Shown here: positions 54,570-63,796 of the stretch, piece after piece
Position numbering within the stretch: position 1 is the first letter of the stretch
Layout: each line of letters starts with the position of its first letter
Assembly: GCF_014196505.1 (NCBI RefSeq)
Contig: NZ_JACIDW010000008.1
Location: 62,001 to 126,000 of the forward strand
Direction of reading: 5' to 3'
Source: Rhizobium metallidurans
Lineage (GTDB): Bacteria > Pseudomonadota > Alphaproteobacteria > Rhizobiales > Rhizobiaceae
Length of the DNA stretch: 64,000 nucleotides
Notes under the pieces: model-generated
Databases searched by the model: none
Told to the model about the DNA's origin: nothing
What the model saw: the letters and a program-made list of their open reading frames with translations, nothing else
Made by a program: the position numbers and the translations under genes

Positions 54570-55016
54570 ATGCGATCCACATCCGACCGTATCCGTCACG
54601 CCATCAGTTTCGAAATCATCGGCCTTGCCCTGGTCACGCCACTCGGCGCGCTGGCGTTCGGCATGCCTCTCGCCGATGTCGGCGTGGTCGGCGTTGCCGG
54701 CGCCACGCTCGCGACGGGCTGGAACTATCTCTACAATCTCGGCTTCGACCATGCGATGCAGCGCCTGACCGGCGGCACGAGGAAGAGCCTTGCCGTTCGC
54801 GTCCTGCATGCCGTCCTGTTCGAGGGTGGCCTGCTTCTGGCGCTCCTGCCGCTGATCGCCTGGTATCTCGACGTCAGCCTTCTGGAGGCCTTCCTGATGG
54901 ACGTGTCCTTCGCGCTCTTCTATCTGGTCTACACCTTCGTCTTCAACTGGGCCTACGACCGGATCTTCCCGCTGCCGGACTGGCAGGGGAAGACGTCTGA
55001 CGCGATGCGCGGCTGA
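54570..55016 (+). CDS. PACE-family (bacterial transmembrane pair) efflux protein
   Basis: 148 residues with four helices in two homologous pairs (about 10-55 and 75-135). Each begins R-H-A-I-S-F-E / R-V-L-H-A-V-L-F-E-G and ends with N-Y-L-Y-N-L-G-F-D / N-W-A-Y-D-R-I-F-P, the BTP signature of PACE exporters such as AceI. Start ATG 54570, with AGGGG upstream. Likely exports cationic biocides or polyamines. Confidence 0.9.
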   Translation: MRSTSDRIRHAISFEIIGLALVTPLGALAFGMPLADVGVVGVAGATLATGWNYLYNLGFDHAMQRLTGGTRKSLAVRVLHAVLFEGGLLLALLPLIAWYLDVSLLEAFLMDVSFALFYLVYTFVFNWAYDRIFPLPDWQGKTSDAMRG

Positions 55017-55110
55017 TCGTCTTCATGCGGCGCCAAATGGCGCGGTTTGCGATTGCGGCTTTCGGGTCTATATAGCGCCAGAACATCATTGCTCAGCGAA
55101 AGACGACAGC

Positions 55111-55737
55111 ATGGCCGCGACGATCCGTTACCACGAAGGCGATATTCCGGCGGCCGTCGCCGCCCGTTACACCGGCGCCGTCGCGATCGACACCGAAACG
55201 CTGGGGCTGGTGCCGCGCCGCGACCGGCTGTGCGTCGTTCAGCTTTCATCGGGAGACGGCACGGCCGACGTCATCCGCATCGCCGCCGGGCAGACCGAAG
55301 CGCCGAACCTGGTGGCGCTTCTGGCCGATCCGACGCACCAGAAGATCTTCCATTACGGTCGATTCGATATCGCGGTTCTCTTCCACACATTCGGCGTGAC
55401 GACGCAGCCGGTGTTCTGCACCAAGATCGCCTCGCGCCTCTGCCGCACCTATACCGACCGCCATGGACTGAAGGACAATCTCAAGGAGATGCTCGAGGTC
55501 GACGTCTCCAAGGCACAACAATCGTCCGACTGGGGTGCCGAGACGCTGTCGCAGGCGCAGCTCGAATATGCGGCCTCGGATGTGCTCCATCTGCATGCGC
55601 TGCGCGACAAGCTCACGCATCGCCTTATCCGCGACGGGCGCTTCGAGCATGCGACGGCCTGCTTCGAATTCCTGCCAACCCGCGCCAAGCTCGATCTTCT
55701 CGGCTGGGAAGAGACGGATATTTTCGCGCACAGCTGA
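55111..55737 (+). CDS. rnd: Ribonuclease D (3'-5' exonuclease domain only)
   Basis: 208 residues. DEDD exonuclease: Asp27/Glu29 in A-I-D-T-E-T-L-G-L, Asp in HYGRFDIAVLFHTF, and YAASDVLHLHAL. HRDC domains of E. coli RNase D are absent, as in other alphaproteobacterial short forms. Acts in tRNA/RNA 3' trimming. Monocistronic as far as visible; 94 bases after the PACE gene. Confidence 0.92.
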   Translation: MAATIRYHEGDIPAAVAARYTGAVAIDTETLGLVPRRDRLCVVQLSSGDGTADVIRIAAGQTEAPNLVALLADPTHQKIFHYGRFDIAVLFHTFGVTTQPVFCTKIASRLCRTYTDRHGLKDNLKEMLEVDVSKAQQSSDWGAETLSQAQLEYAASDVLHLHALRDKLTHRLIRDGRFEHATACFEFLPTRAKLDLLGWEETDIFAHS

Positions 55738-55966
55738 GGCGTGCTTTCCAGCTTCCCGCGACGGAAGCCGTCATGCCCCGGCACGCACCGAATGATTAGT
55801 GCTTCGTTAACGGTGAATCACTAGGATACGCATTAACTTCTAAGCATTCCGCGGCGCGATGGAGCGCCCTCCGGGTCCGTCAGTCGGGCGGAGAATGCCA
55901 ACAGCCCGATGAACGCGGCTTTCTTGTAACCTGCTTTATCGCATTTTACGAAAGAGGAAGCATGCC

Positions 55967-57595
55967 ATGTTGACTCCCGTTCGTGCAGCATCAAGTTCAA
56001 GCTTTCCCTCGCAGGGGTCGCCCTCGGCGCTCGATGCCAGCGACATCGTGCGCGGCTCGACCGCGATCGCGCCCGTCAACCAGGTCGAGAGCCCGGACCT
56101 GACGTCCGGCGCCACCGCCAAGCTCAACATCCTGCTGCTTGCCGTCCGGGCCCGCATGGTCGAGGCATTGCTCAACGTGCTGACCGCCACGGGACAGGCG
56201 ATGTCCCAGCCGCGCGACGCCGACGAGCCGGATCTCGTCTTCGCATCGCGGCTGGCCGAAGCGATCCAGAAGCTGCCGGCCGCCAAGATCGAGATCATCG
56301 AGCGCCAGCTGGCGGCCAAGGGATACACGATACCGCTGCGCCTGCTTGCCGAGGCCCTGCAGAACCCGGCCGGACCGGCCGCGACGCGCATCGCCGCCTA
56401 TCTCGAAACGATCGGCTCCAGGGATCGCGATCTCGCGACGCGCGCCGTTCTCAAATCCTACAGCCAGAACGACGGCTCGCCGGCGCGCGCCGAACAGCGG
56501 CCGGAGATAAGCCTGCATCGCGATACGGTCACATCGCCTGCGCCCCGCGCGACGACAGCGGCTTCGGAGGCCGGCGGACCAAGAAACGCGGCGATGTCGG
56601 CGGCAGACGAGGCCGCCGACCGCAAGAGCGAAGTGACCGCGCAGGCCACCGTCGCCGACGAGGCCGCCCCGGCCCCGTCAGCCGAACGGGCGGAGCCGAA
56701 AGCAGCGATGGCCGCCGCAAGCGTCGCGCGCTCGACGGAAGAAGCCGTGGAAGCGCCTGTTGCAGCGGCCGAAGCGGAGGCATCGGCTCCCGTAGCCGAA
56801 GCCGAGACAGGCGAGGTTATGGCGGAACCGGCAGTCACGGGCGACACCAGGGCCGATCCGATCATCCCGAAGACCTGGGTCGGTATTCCGGCTTCGCTGT
56901 CGAAGGACGAGACCGACATGATCGTCGTCATCATCCGCGATCAGCAGACGGAGGTTCTGATCGAGGCGACCGAGGTGGAGCCGGCGGTCGATATCGACGT
57001 GCTGCTGGACGATACGCTGATCGCCGACATCCCCGACAATCTGAAGCGCCCCGCCGAGCAAATGCTGCTGGCGAACGGGCTCGCCAAGCCGGTGGCGGCG
57101 CAGACCGCGCCCTCGCCGCTGGAGGCCGCGGCGGCACAGGCGGCGGCGAGACAGCCCGAAGAGACGGATGGCAACGCGCCATCATCAGCGGCGCGGCAGA
57201 TGATCGAAGCAACCTACGCGCCCGTTCTGATGAAGATCGTCGAGGGCGTGCCCTATGCGCCGCAGCCCTACAACTTCGCCAAGGACGAGGCTGATGACGC
57301 CGGTTCGCGCGAGATGAACCGCCAGGACCACAACGGCAACATCGATCAGGGCGACGAGAAAAGCGACGACCAGGACGGCGCGGACGAGGCGGAGACGCCC
57401 GAAGAGCAGGCTTTGGCGGCCGGTGACGACAGCGACGAAGCGGCATTCATGGCCGCGCAGCAATCCGCGATAGCGGCACCCGTGCTTGACGAAGAGGGCG
57501 CGCCCATCCTGATGCTGCCGGGTCCCGGCCTGCCGATGGCGCCGGCGAGCGATGAGGCCTATGCGCGCTACCGGCGCATGGTCGGCTGGGAATAG
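55967..57595 (+). CDS. Ala/Glu-rich protein of unknown function
   Basis: 542 residues. An N-terminal structured part (about 45-160) is predicted helical with Leu-rich segments (LNILLLAVRARMVEALLNVL and the AEAIQKLPAAKIEIIERQLAAKGY region). A long low-complexity Ala/Glu/Pro region (about 185-300), a middle segment IPKTWVGIPASLSKDETDMIVV... with acidic patches, and a charged tail ending ARYRRMVGWE follow. No signal peptide or membrane helix. No family recognised. It ends at a strong shared terminator facing rpsA. Coding is supported by the third-base bias and the terminator. Confidence 0.7.
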   Translation: MLTPVRAASSSSFPSQGSPSALDASDIVRGSTAIAPVNQVESPDLTSGATAKLNILLLAVRARMVEALLNVLTATGQAMSQPRDADEPDLVFASRLAEAIQKLPAAKIEIIERQLAAKGYTIPLRLLAEALQNPAGPAATRIAAYLETIGSRDRDLATRAVLKSYSQNDGSPARAEQRPEISLHRDTVTSPAPRATTAASEAGGPRNAAMSAADEAADRKSEVTAQATVADEAAPAPSAERAEPKAAMAAASVARSTEEAVEAPVAAAEAEASAPVAEAETGEVMAEPAVTGDTRADPIIPKTWVGIPASLSKDETDMIVVIIRDQQTEVLIEATEVEPAVDIDVLLDDTLIADIPDNLKRPAEQMLLANGLAKPVAAQTAPSPLEAAAAQAAARQPEETDGNAPSSAARQMIEATYAPVLMKIVEGVPYAPQPYNFAKDEADDAGSREMNRQDHNGNIDQGDEKSDDQDGADEAETPEEQALAAGDDSDEAAFMAAQQSAIAAPVLDEEGAPILMLPGPGLPMAPASDEAYARYRRMVGWE

Positions 57596-57633
57596 CCCGG
57601 CTTTCGACCTCCTCCCAAGGGACCGAAAACGAA

Positions 57634-57663
57634 AGAACCCGCCGGATCGCTCCGGCGGGTTCT
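57634..57663. terminator. Bidirectional intrinsic terminator between the orphan gene and rpsA
   Basis: AGAACCCGCCGGA, loop TCGC, TCCGGCGGGTTCT, flanked by TTTGTTC on the plus side and by TTCGTTTTCG on the minus side. It serves both convergent genes. Confidence 0.9.
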
Positions 57664-57691
57664 TTTGTTCTTCAAGCCTGACGGCTGGCGA

Positions 57692-59392
57692 TTATTCGCC
57701 GCGGTTCTTCAGAGCCGCGCCGAGGATGTCGCCGAGCGAAGCGCCAGAGTCGGACGAACCGAACTGAGCAACGGCTTCCTTCTCTTCAGCGATTTCCAGA
57801 GCCTTGATCGAAAGCATGACCTTGCGGTCCTTCTTCGAGAAGTTGGTGACGCGAGCGTCAACCGTCTGGCCAACCGAGAAGCGCTCCGGACGCTGGTCGT
57901 CGCGATCGCGAGCGAGGTCAGCGCGGCGGATGAACGAGGTGATGTCTTCGTGGTCGACGAGCTTCACTTCGATGCCACCGTCGTTGACGGCGATGACTTC
58001 AGCCGAAACAACAGCGTTCTTGCGCAGGTCGCCGGAAGCGGCTGCTTCGCCGACCGCATCCTTGCCGAGCTGCTTGATGCCGAGCGAGATGCGCTCCTTC
58101 TCGACGTCCACATCGAGAACGACAGCCTTGACGACGTCGCCCTTGTTGTATTCCTCGATGACCTGTTCGCCCGGACGGTTCCAGTCGAGGTCGGAGAGGT
58201 GCACCATGCCGTCAACATCGCCGTCGAGGCCGATGAACAGGCCGAATTCGGTCTTGTTCTTGACTTCGCCTTCGACTTCAGTGCCGGCCGGATGGTTGCG
58301 AGCGAATGCCGCCCACGGATTTTCCAGGGTCTGCTTGAGGCCGAGCGAAATACGACGCTTGGACGGATCGACTTCGAGAACGACGACTTCGACTTCCTGG
58401 CTCGTGGACAGGATCTTGCCGGGGTGTACGTTCTTCTTGGTCCAGGACATTTCCGAGATGTGGATCAGGCCTTCGATGCCCGGCTCCAGCTCGACGAACG
58501 CACCGTAGTCGGTGATGTTCGTGACGGTACCGGAGATCTTCTTGCCTTCCGGATACTTGGCCTGGATGCCATCCCACGGATCCGACTCGAGCTGCTTCAT
58601 GCCGAGCGAGATGCGGTGGGTTTCCTGGTTGATGCGGATGATCTGAACCTTGACCTGCTGGCCAATGGACAGGATTTCCGACGGATGGTTCACACGGCGC
58701 CATGCCATGTCGGTGACGTGCAGCAGGCCGTCGATGCCGCCGAGGTCAACGAACGCACCGTAATCGGTGATGTTCTTGACGACGCCGTCAACAACCTGGC
58801 CTTCTTCGAGGTTCTGAACGATTTCAGAACGCTGCTCGGCACGGGATTCTTCCAGAACCGTACGACGCGATACGACGATGTTGCCGCGACGCTTGTCCAT
58901 CTTGAGGATTTCGAAGGGCTGCGGGTTGTGCATCAGCGGGGTAACGTCGCGGATCGGACGGATGTCGACCTGCGAACGCGGCAGGAAGGCAATCGCGCCG
59001 TCGAGGTCAACCGTGAAGCCGCCCTTGACCTGGTTGAAGATAACGCCTTCAACGCGCTCACCAGCTTCGAACTTGGCTTCGAGCTTGACCCAGCTCTCTT
59101 CGCGGCGAGCCTTTTCGCGCGACAGAACAGCTTCGCCGAGAGCGTTTTCGATGCGCTCAACGTAAACTTCGACTTCGTCGCCGACCTTGAGCGTGCCGTC
59201 CTTGGCCTTGGCGCCGAATTCCTTGAGCAGAATGCGACCTTCGACCTTGAGGCCAACGTCGACAACGGCGGAGTCCTTCTCGATTGCCGTTACGATACCC
59301 TTGGTTACATAGCCTTCAGCCAGATCGTTCTTGGCAAAGGATTCTTCCAGAAGGGCCGCGAAATCTTCGCGAGAGGGAGTAGCTACTGACAT
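57692..59392 (-). CDS. rpsA: 30S ribosomal protein S1
   Basis: 566 residues with six S1 RNA-binding domains, e.g. GYVTKGIVTAIEKDSAVVDVG, GTVTNITDYGAFVELEPGIEGLIH, GEVKNKTEFGLFIGLDGDVDGMVHLSD. Binds mRNA leaders during initiation. Start ATG 59392 (MSVATPSREDF) with CAGGAGA upstream. The codon choice differs from neighbours (less GC at third positions), as for a highly expressed gene. cmk lies 168 bases upstream in the same direction. Confidence 0.98.
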   Translation of the reverse strand: MSVATPSREDFAALLEESFAKNDLAEGYVTKGIVTAIEKDSAVVDVGLKVEGRILLKEFGAKAKDGTLKVGDEVEVYVERIENALGEAVLSREKARREESWVKLEAKFEAGERVEGVIFNQVKGGFTVDLDGAIAFLPRSQVDIRPIRDVTPLMHNPQPFEILKMDKRRGNIVVSRRTVLEESRAEQRSEIVQNLEEGQVVDGVVKNITDYGAFVDLGGIDGLLHVTDMAWRRVNHPSEILSIGQQVKVQIIRINQETHRISLGMKQLESDPWDGIQAKYPEGKKISGTVTNITDYGAFVELEPGIEGLIHISEMSWTKKNVHPGKILSTSQEVEVVVLEVDPSKRRISLGLKQTLENPWAAFARNHPAGTEVEGEVKNKTEFGLFIGLDGDVDGMVHLSDLDWNRPGEQVIEEYNKGDVVKAVVLDVDVEKERISLGIKQLGKDAVGEAAASGDLRKNAVVSAEVIAVNDGGIEVKLVDHEDITSFIRRADLARDRDDQRPERFSVGQTVDARVTNFSKKDRKVMLSIKALEIAEEKEAVAQFGSSDSGASLGDILGAALKNRGE

Positions 59393-59560
59393 GAAATCTC
59401 CTGCGTGTCCGAATCTTTGGACACGTATGCGCCGGTTGGTTCGCGTTGAATGAGCCTGATCCCCGTCCGCCCTCTCTTCGAAGGCAATCCGGCGCTTGGA
59501 CGGAATTTCAGGCTGTCGTTCAAGGCGGTCAGGGCAAAGCCTGGCGGAACGCCTCAAATC

Positions 59561-60211
59561 TCAATTTCTGTTCAAGGCGGCATCGATGACCGATTTCGCG
59601 GCTTGAAACGCGGCTTCTATACTCATTTCCGACGTATCAAGCAAGTGCGCGTCTTCGGCTGGTTTCAAAGGGCTGTCGGCCCGTCCCATGTCGCGTTCGT
59701 CGCGCCGCTTGACGTCCTCGAAAATCGCCGCGAAATCGGCGGCGATCCCCTTTGCCTTGATCTCGTCGAAACGGCGCCTCGCGCGCACTTCGGCCGATGC
59801 AGTCACATAAAGCTTCACGGGTGCCTGCGGGCAGACCACCGTTCCGATGTCGCGCCCGTCGAGCACCGTGCCCGGTGTGCGCTCCGAAAACCTGCGCTGC
59901 GCCTCGACCAGCGCGCGGCGCACCGACGGCATTACCGCGATCTTCGAGGCGGCTTCGCCGATCTCGTGCTTCGAGAGGATATCGCGATCGAGGCCGGCGA
60001 GTTCAACCTCGCGCGCCATTTTTTCCGCCGTAAGCTCGTCATCGAGCGGCAGCCCGGCGTCGAGCAGCGCCTTGGCGGTGGCGCGGTAGGTCAGGCCGGT
60101 GTCGAGATGGTGGAAGCCATAGGTCTCGGCGATGCGGCGCGACAGCGTGCCCTTGCCGGCGGCGGCCGGTCCATCGATGGCAATGACAAAATGGTCTGAA
60201 CTGGTCGGCAT
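59561..60211 (-). CDS. cmk: Cytidylate kinase
   Basis: 216 residues. Phosphorylates CMP and dCMP. P-loop [11 protein letters not shown] (about 12-22), [10 protein letters not shown], and [23 protein letters not shown]. Short CMP-binding insert as in other alphaproteobacteria. Start ATG 60211 ([14 protein letters not shown]). Upstream on minus is a PaiB-like gene rather than aroA. Confidence 0.96.
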   Translation of the reverse strand: MPTSSDHFVIAIDGPAAAGKGTLSRRIAETYGFHHLDTGLTYRATAKALLDAGLPLDDELTAEKMAREVELAGLDRDILSKHEIGEAASKIAVMPSVRRALVEAQRRFSERTPGTVLDGRDIGTVVCPQAPVKLYVTASAEVRARRRFDEIKAKGIAADFAAIFEDVKRRDERDMGRADSPLKPAEDAHLLDTSEMSIEAAFQAAKSVIDAALNRN

Positions 60212-60279
60212 GCTGGTCTTTCTATCCCGCCCGATACTTCCGGGCCTTTTCCGTCGGCCGATATGGATCGGCCGGTGCC

Positions 60280-60933
60280 TCAACTCTCTTTGTCGGCCTC
60301 GGCCAGGCCGCCATAGCGGCGCACGAGATCCGTCATCTCGCCCTGGCCCGCCGTTTCGCCGAGCCCCGCCGCGACACTCGCGCGGTCGGCGATCGGCCGG
60401 TTCTGGCTGACCTTCCACTTGCCCTCGATGGCGGTGATCTCGATCTCGACGCCGACGATGCCTTTCATCTGCGCCTTCACGTAGGCCTCCGGCGCATCGC
60501 TGACGGCCCATGGCTTTTCACGCGGCGTCTCGTGCTGCGTGGTCAGCGCGGTGATCTGCGCGAGCAGCCAATCCGCGTCCTCGATGACGCGGGCGGCGCC
60601 GCGCACCTGTACCACGGCGTAGTTCCATGTCGGCACCACCTTGCCGGTCTCCCGCTTGGTCTCGTACCAGGAGGGCGTGACATAGCTGGCGGCGCCCTGG
60701 AAGACGACAAGCAGTTCGGCGCCATCCGCGAGATCGCGCCATTGCGGATTGGCTCTCGCCAGATGCAGCCGGAGCGTTCCCTTCTCGGACGCCGCCGCAT
60801 CGAGATGAAAGGGCACCGAGTTGGCCATCAGACCGGAGGCGCCCGTCGTGATCAAGAGGCCGAGCGGATGCGCCCTGATCAGCGCGTGCTGGACGCCAAG
60901 ATCGTCTTCCCTGAAATGCGGTGGCTGATACAT
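60280..60933 (-). CDS. PaiB-like FMN-binding protein
   Basis: 217 residues from ATG 60933 ([11 protein letters not shown]); an ATG three codons earlier (60942) is possible. Split-barrel flavin fold with [43 protein letters not shown] and [22 protein letters not shown], all typical of the PaiB family (named after a Bacillus negative regulator). The actual role is probably flavin- or heme-dependent and is unproven. Same strand as cmk, 68 bases upstream. Confidence 0.9.
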   Translation of the reverse strand: MYQPPHFREDDLGVQHALIRAHPLGLLITTGASGLMANSVPFHLDAAASEKGTLRLHLARANPQWRDLADGAELLVVFQGAASYVTPSWYETKRETGKVVPTWNYAVVQVRGAARVIEDADWLLAQITALTTQHETPREKPWAVSDAPEAYVKAQMKGIVGVEIEITAIEGKWKVSQNRPIADRASVAAGLGETAGQGEMTDLVRRYGGLAEADKES

Positions 60934-61190
60934 GTCGCCCATCCGTCTTGCTGCCGGAACCTGCCGGCGTCACGTTACCCATCGACTATTCGCGGCTCAC
61001 TAGCACAAACCATTGGCCCGGTCATCCGCCGCGCGGTGCGCGCTTGTCGTGACGGCACATGAAGTTAGGCTTTGACATGGCGGCCCGCAACGATTATGGG
61101 GACCGGCTTATAAATTCCGAACAGAACGCCGGTTTCAACGGCATTTGCCGAACTCAGGTTCGGCCATTCTCACGATCACGAGGCTCAACA

Positions 61191-61583
61191 GTGGCGAAAG
61201 CTGAACTTGGAACCAAGCGTACCGATCCGGAAACCGGCAAGAAATTCTACGACCTGAACCGGAACCCGATCGTTTCTCCTTACACGGGCAAGACCTACCC
61301 GCTCTCCTTCTTCGTCGAAAGCTCGGCCGCGGCCGCCGCCGAAGCCGCGCAGGAAGAGGAAGAAGTGGCCGAAGTCGATACCGAAAGCACGGAAGTCGAA
61401 CTGGTCTCGCTCGAGGATGCAGACGGCGATGCATCCGGCGACGATATCCCTGACATGGGCGACGACGACGTCGAAATCGAAGGCGATGACGACGACGATA
61501 CGTTCCTGGAAGCCGACGAAGACGACGACGATGACGACATGAGCGACATCATCGGCGTGACCGGCGACGAAGAAGACGTCTGA
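61191..61583 (+). CDS. FYDLN-acid domain protein (TIGR02300 type)
   Basis: 130 residues. Conserved N-terminus VAKAELGTKRTDPETGKKFYDLNRNPIVSPYTG, then an Ala/Glu-rich stretch and an extremely acidic Asp/Glu tail. Conserved across Hyphomicrobiales, function unknown. A GTG start at 61191 fits the family N-terminus. Followed by an intrinsic terminator. The acidic tail suggests binding to basic proteins or metal, which is only inference. Confidence 0.93.
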   Translation: MAKAELGTKRTDPETGKKFYDLNRNPIVSPYTGKTYPLSFFVESSAAAAAEAAQEEEEVAEVDTESTEVELVSLEDADGDASGDDIPDMGDDDVEIEGDDDDDTFLEADEDDDDDDMSDIIGVTGDEEDV

Positions 61584-61595
61584 TTTCGAACAAGG

Positions 61596-61634
61596 ATCGG
61601 CCCGGACGAGAAAAATTCACCGGGCCGATTTTTT
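61596..61634 (+). terminator. Intrinsic terminator of the FYDLN gene
   Basis: ATCGGCCCGG and CCGGGCCGAT form a perfect 10-bp stem with a 14-base AT-rich loop, followed by TTTTT. It is 12 bases after the stop. Confidence 0.85.
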
Positions 61635-61736
61635 AGGCTTGCCATCTGCGAAAACCGCACGTATTAAGCCGCCACTTCCCGAGGACAAGCGCTTCGCGAA
61701 GCATCCCAGGCCCGGCACAAACCGGTCCACCCTGAT

Positions 61737-61812
<76 letters not shown>

Positions 61813-62036
61813 AATTTTTCTCTCCGATCTCAAGCGATCCTCAGTGACGCGCAAACAGGCTGCTGCATATCCAAAATAGCAAAATATTCCTTTGCAGCTT
61901 ATTGCTTTGCTAACCTCCGTGAGCCATATCTCGTTCTAACAAGACCCGCCACGCCTCGGACGAAACTCTGTTTCGAAACTGCGCACCCCGGCGGGTTTCT
62001 CTTTTCTGGCGCATAGAATCCACCTATGAAATAGGC

Positions 62037-62954
62037 ATGCGATTCACAAAGCCATCGGTTGCAATTGTCGATCAGCTAGCGCTGCTGCAGGCTAGGGGCA
62101 TGCTCGTCCCGGATGTTGGCCATGCCCTGCATTGCCTACAGCACATAAGCTACTACCGGCTGCGCGCTTACTGGCTTTCCTTCGAACAAGCCACGCCAGG
62201 GTCCGGTGAACACAGGTTCACCCCCGGAACATCTTTCGACGACGTGCTTGCCCTTTATGTATTCGATCGACGCCTTCGCCTGCATGTCATGGACGCCGTC
62301 GAACGCGTCGAAGTTTCGTTGCGCGGCAGTTGGGCGCACCATCTGGCAATGAAATATGGCCCGCACGGATATCTTGACCAAGCGATATACGCCCGAGCAG
62401 ACCACTACGATCGCGCTTGCCAGACGCTCATAAGCGAGATCGGCCGATCAAAGGACACGTTCATCGTTCACTATCTGGACAAATACGATGAACCTCGACA
62501 CCCACCCATATGGATGATCGCCGAGGTCATTTCCCTCGGGCAGCTTTCCAAATGGTTCAGCAATTTGAAGTTCCGCTCCGATCGACAGGCGATAGCCAAG
62601 CCCTATGAGCTCGACGAAAAGGTTCTGATCTCGCTCACGCACCATCTCACCTACATACGCAACATATGCGCGCATCATGGCCGCCTGTGGAACAAGCAAT
62701 TCACCGTGACCATGATGATGCCAAACTCTCCGGCGCCCCTGCGACTGGCGATCAATCCGGCGTCAGAGCGGCGCATTTACAATACGCTTGCAGCGCTTGG
62801 ATATTTGATGGGGATCATAGCCCCGGGGACCACATGGCGGCAGCAGTTGGTGGGGCTCGTTGATTCCTGTCCACTTGCCGACGAGGCCGTCATGGGATTT
62901 CCGCTGGAATGGCGGAGCCAGCCGGCATGGACCACCCCACCCGCCGCACCGTAG
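62037..62954 (+). CDS. Abi_2 (AbiD/AbiF-like) abortive-infection protein with HEPN motif
   Basis: 305 residues. Matches the Abi_2 pattern: F-T-K-P near the N-terminus, LQHISYYRLRAYWLSFE, DVLALYVFDRRLRLHVMDAVERVEVSLR, and the HEPN RNase motif R208-N-x3-H213 in YIRNICAHHGRLWN. Family members stop phage growth, probably by RNA cleavage. The gene begins 224 bases after tRNA-Ala and its GC and codon use are lower than its neighbours, which suggests transfer. No strong ribosome site. It looks like a stand-alone system. Confidence 0.88.
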   Translation: MRFTKPSVAIVDQLALLQARGMLVPDVGHALHCLQHISYYRLRAYWLSFEQATPGSGEHRFTPGTSFDDVLALYVFDRRLRLHVMDAVERVEVSLRGSWAHHLAMKYGPHGYLDQAIYARADHYDRACQTLISEIGRSKDTFIVHYLDKYDEPRHPPIWMIAEVISLGQLSKWFSNLKFRSDRQAIAKPYELDEKVLISLTHHLTYIRNICAHHGRLWNKQFTVTMMMPNSPAPLRLAINPASERRIYNTLAALGYLMGIIAPGTTWRQQLVGLVDSCPLADEAVMGFPLEWRSQPAWTTPPAAP

Positions 62955-63008
62955 CCTTTGAGTTGACTTGAAATAAAAGCGACGCAACCGACCTTCCGGA
63001 TCCCACCC

Positions 63009-63725
63009 ATGACACGACAAAGACGACGCCGCATCATTCACACGCGCCGGACGGCGACCGGGCTTGTGCTTGCGGGGGCGATTTCGTTTCTGGCGGGGAT
63101 GACGGATGCGACGGGGCTGGTCTTGAGCGGCGATTTCGTGTCGTTCATGACCGGGAATACGACGCGCGCGGCACTTTCGCTCGGAGCCGGCAACTTCGGG
63201 CATGCGGCCGTGCTGATCACGGCGATCACCGTCTTCGTGCTCGGCAATGCCGCCGGGATCGTGGTTGCGCATTTCGCCGAGCGGCGGGTATTCGCGGTGC
63301 TCGGCTGCGTCGGGTTGATGCTGGCGGGCGCCTCGCTGATGAGCGATCCGGGCCTTGCACTGCCCCGCTTCTACCTGATCGTCGCCTCCATGGGGATGGT
63401 GAACGCCGCCGTCGAACATATCGAGGGGCTGCCGATCGGGCTCACCTATGTGACCGGAGCGCTGTCGCGTTTCGGACGTGGCATCGGCCGCTTTCTGATC
63501 GGCGAACGGCGGTTCGACTGGACGATCCAGATCGTTCCCTGGCTCGGCATGCTGCTCGGCGCCATAGCGGGCGCGCTGCTGACGCAGGCAGCGGGTGCCT
63601 CCGCGCTGTGGGTGGTCGCGGCCTTCGCCATGCTGGTCGCGCTGGCCGCTCTCCTGATCCCGAAGCCGCTGCAGCGGCGGTTCAACCAGACCGCCCCGCG
63701 CGCGTCGATCCAGCGCGCGAAGTGA
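63009..63725 (+). CDS. YoaK-family (DUF1275) membrane protein
   Basis: 238 residues with about six helices. The N-terminal pattern TGLVLAGAISFLAGMTDATGLVLSGDFVSFMTGNTTRAAL is the DUF1275 signature, followed by NAAVEHIEGLPIGLTYVTGALSRFGRG. Possible small-molecule transporter, unproven. The ORF's codon bias returns to that of the chromosome after the Abi gene. Confidence 0.9.
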   Translation: MTRQRRRRIIHTRRTATGLVLAGAISFLAGMTDATGLVLSGDFVSFMTGNTTRAALSLGAGNFGHAAVLITAITVFVLGNAAGIVVAHFAERRVFAVLGCVGLMLAGASLMSDPGLALPRFYLIVASMGMVNAAVEHIEGLPIGLTYVTGALSRFGRGIGRFLIGERRFDWTIQIVPWLGMLLGAIAGALLTQAAGASALWVVAAFAMLVALAALLIPKPLQRRFNQTAPRASIQRAK

Positions 63726-63796
63726 TCGTCGCACTATCCCGTCCGCGAATCAGCTAGACGTCGTTCCAGAACCGATGCAGCAGCGGAGCGGCCCAC

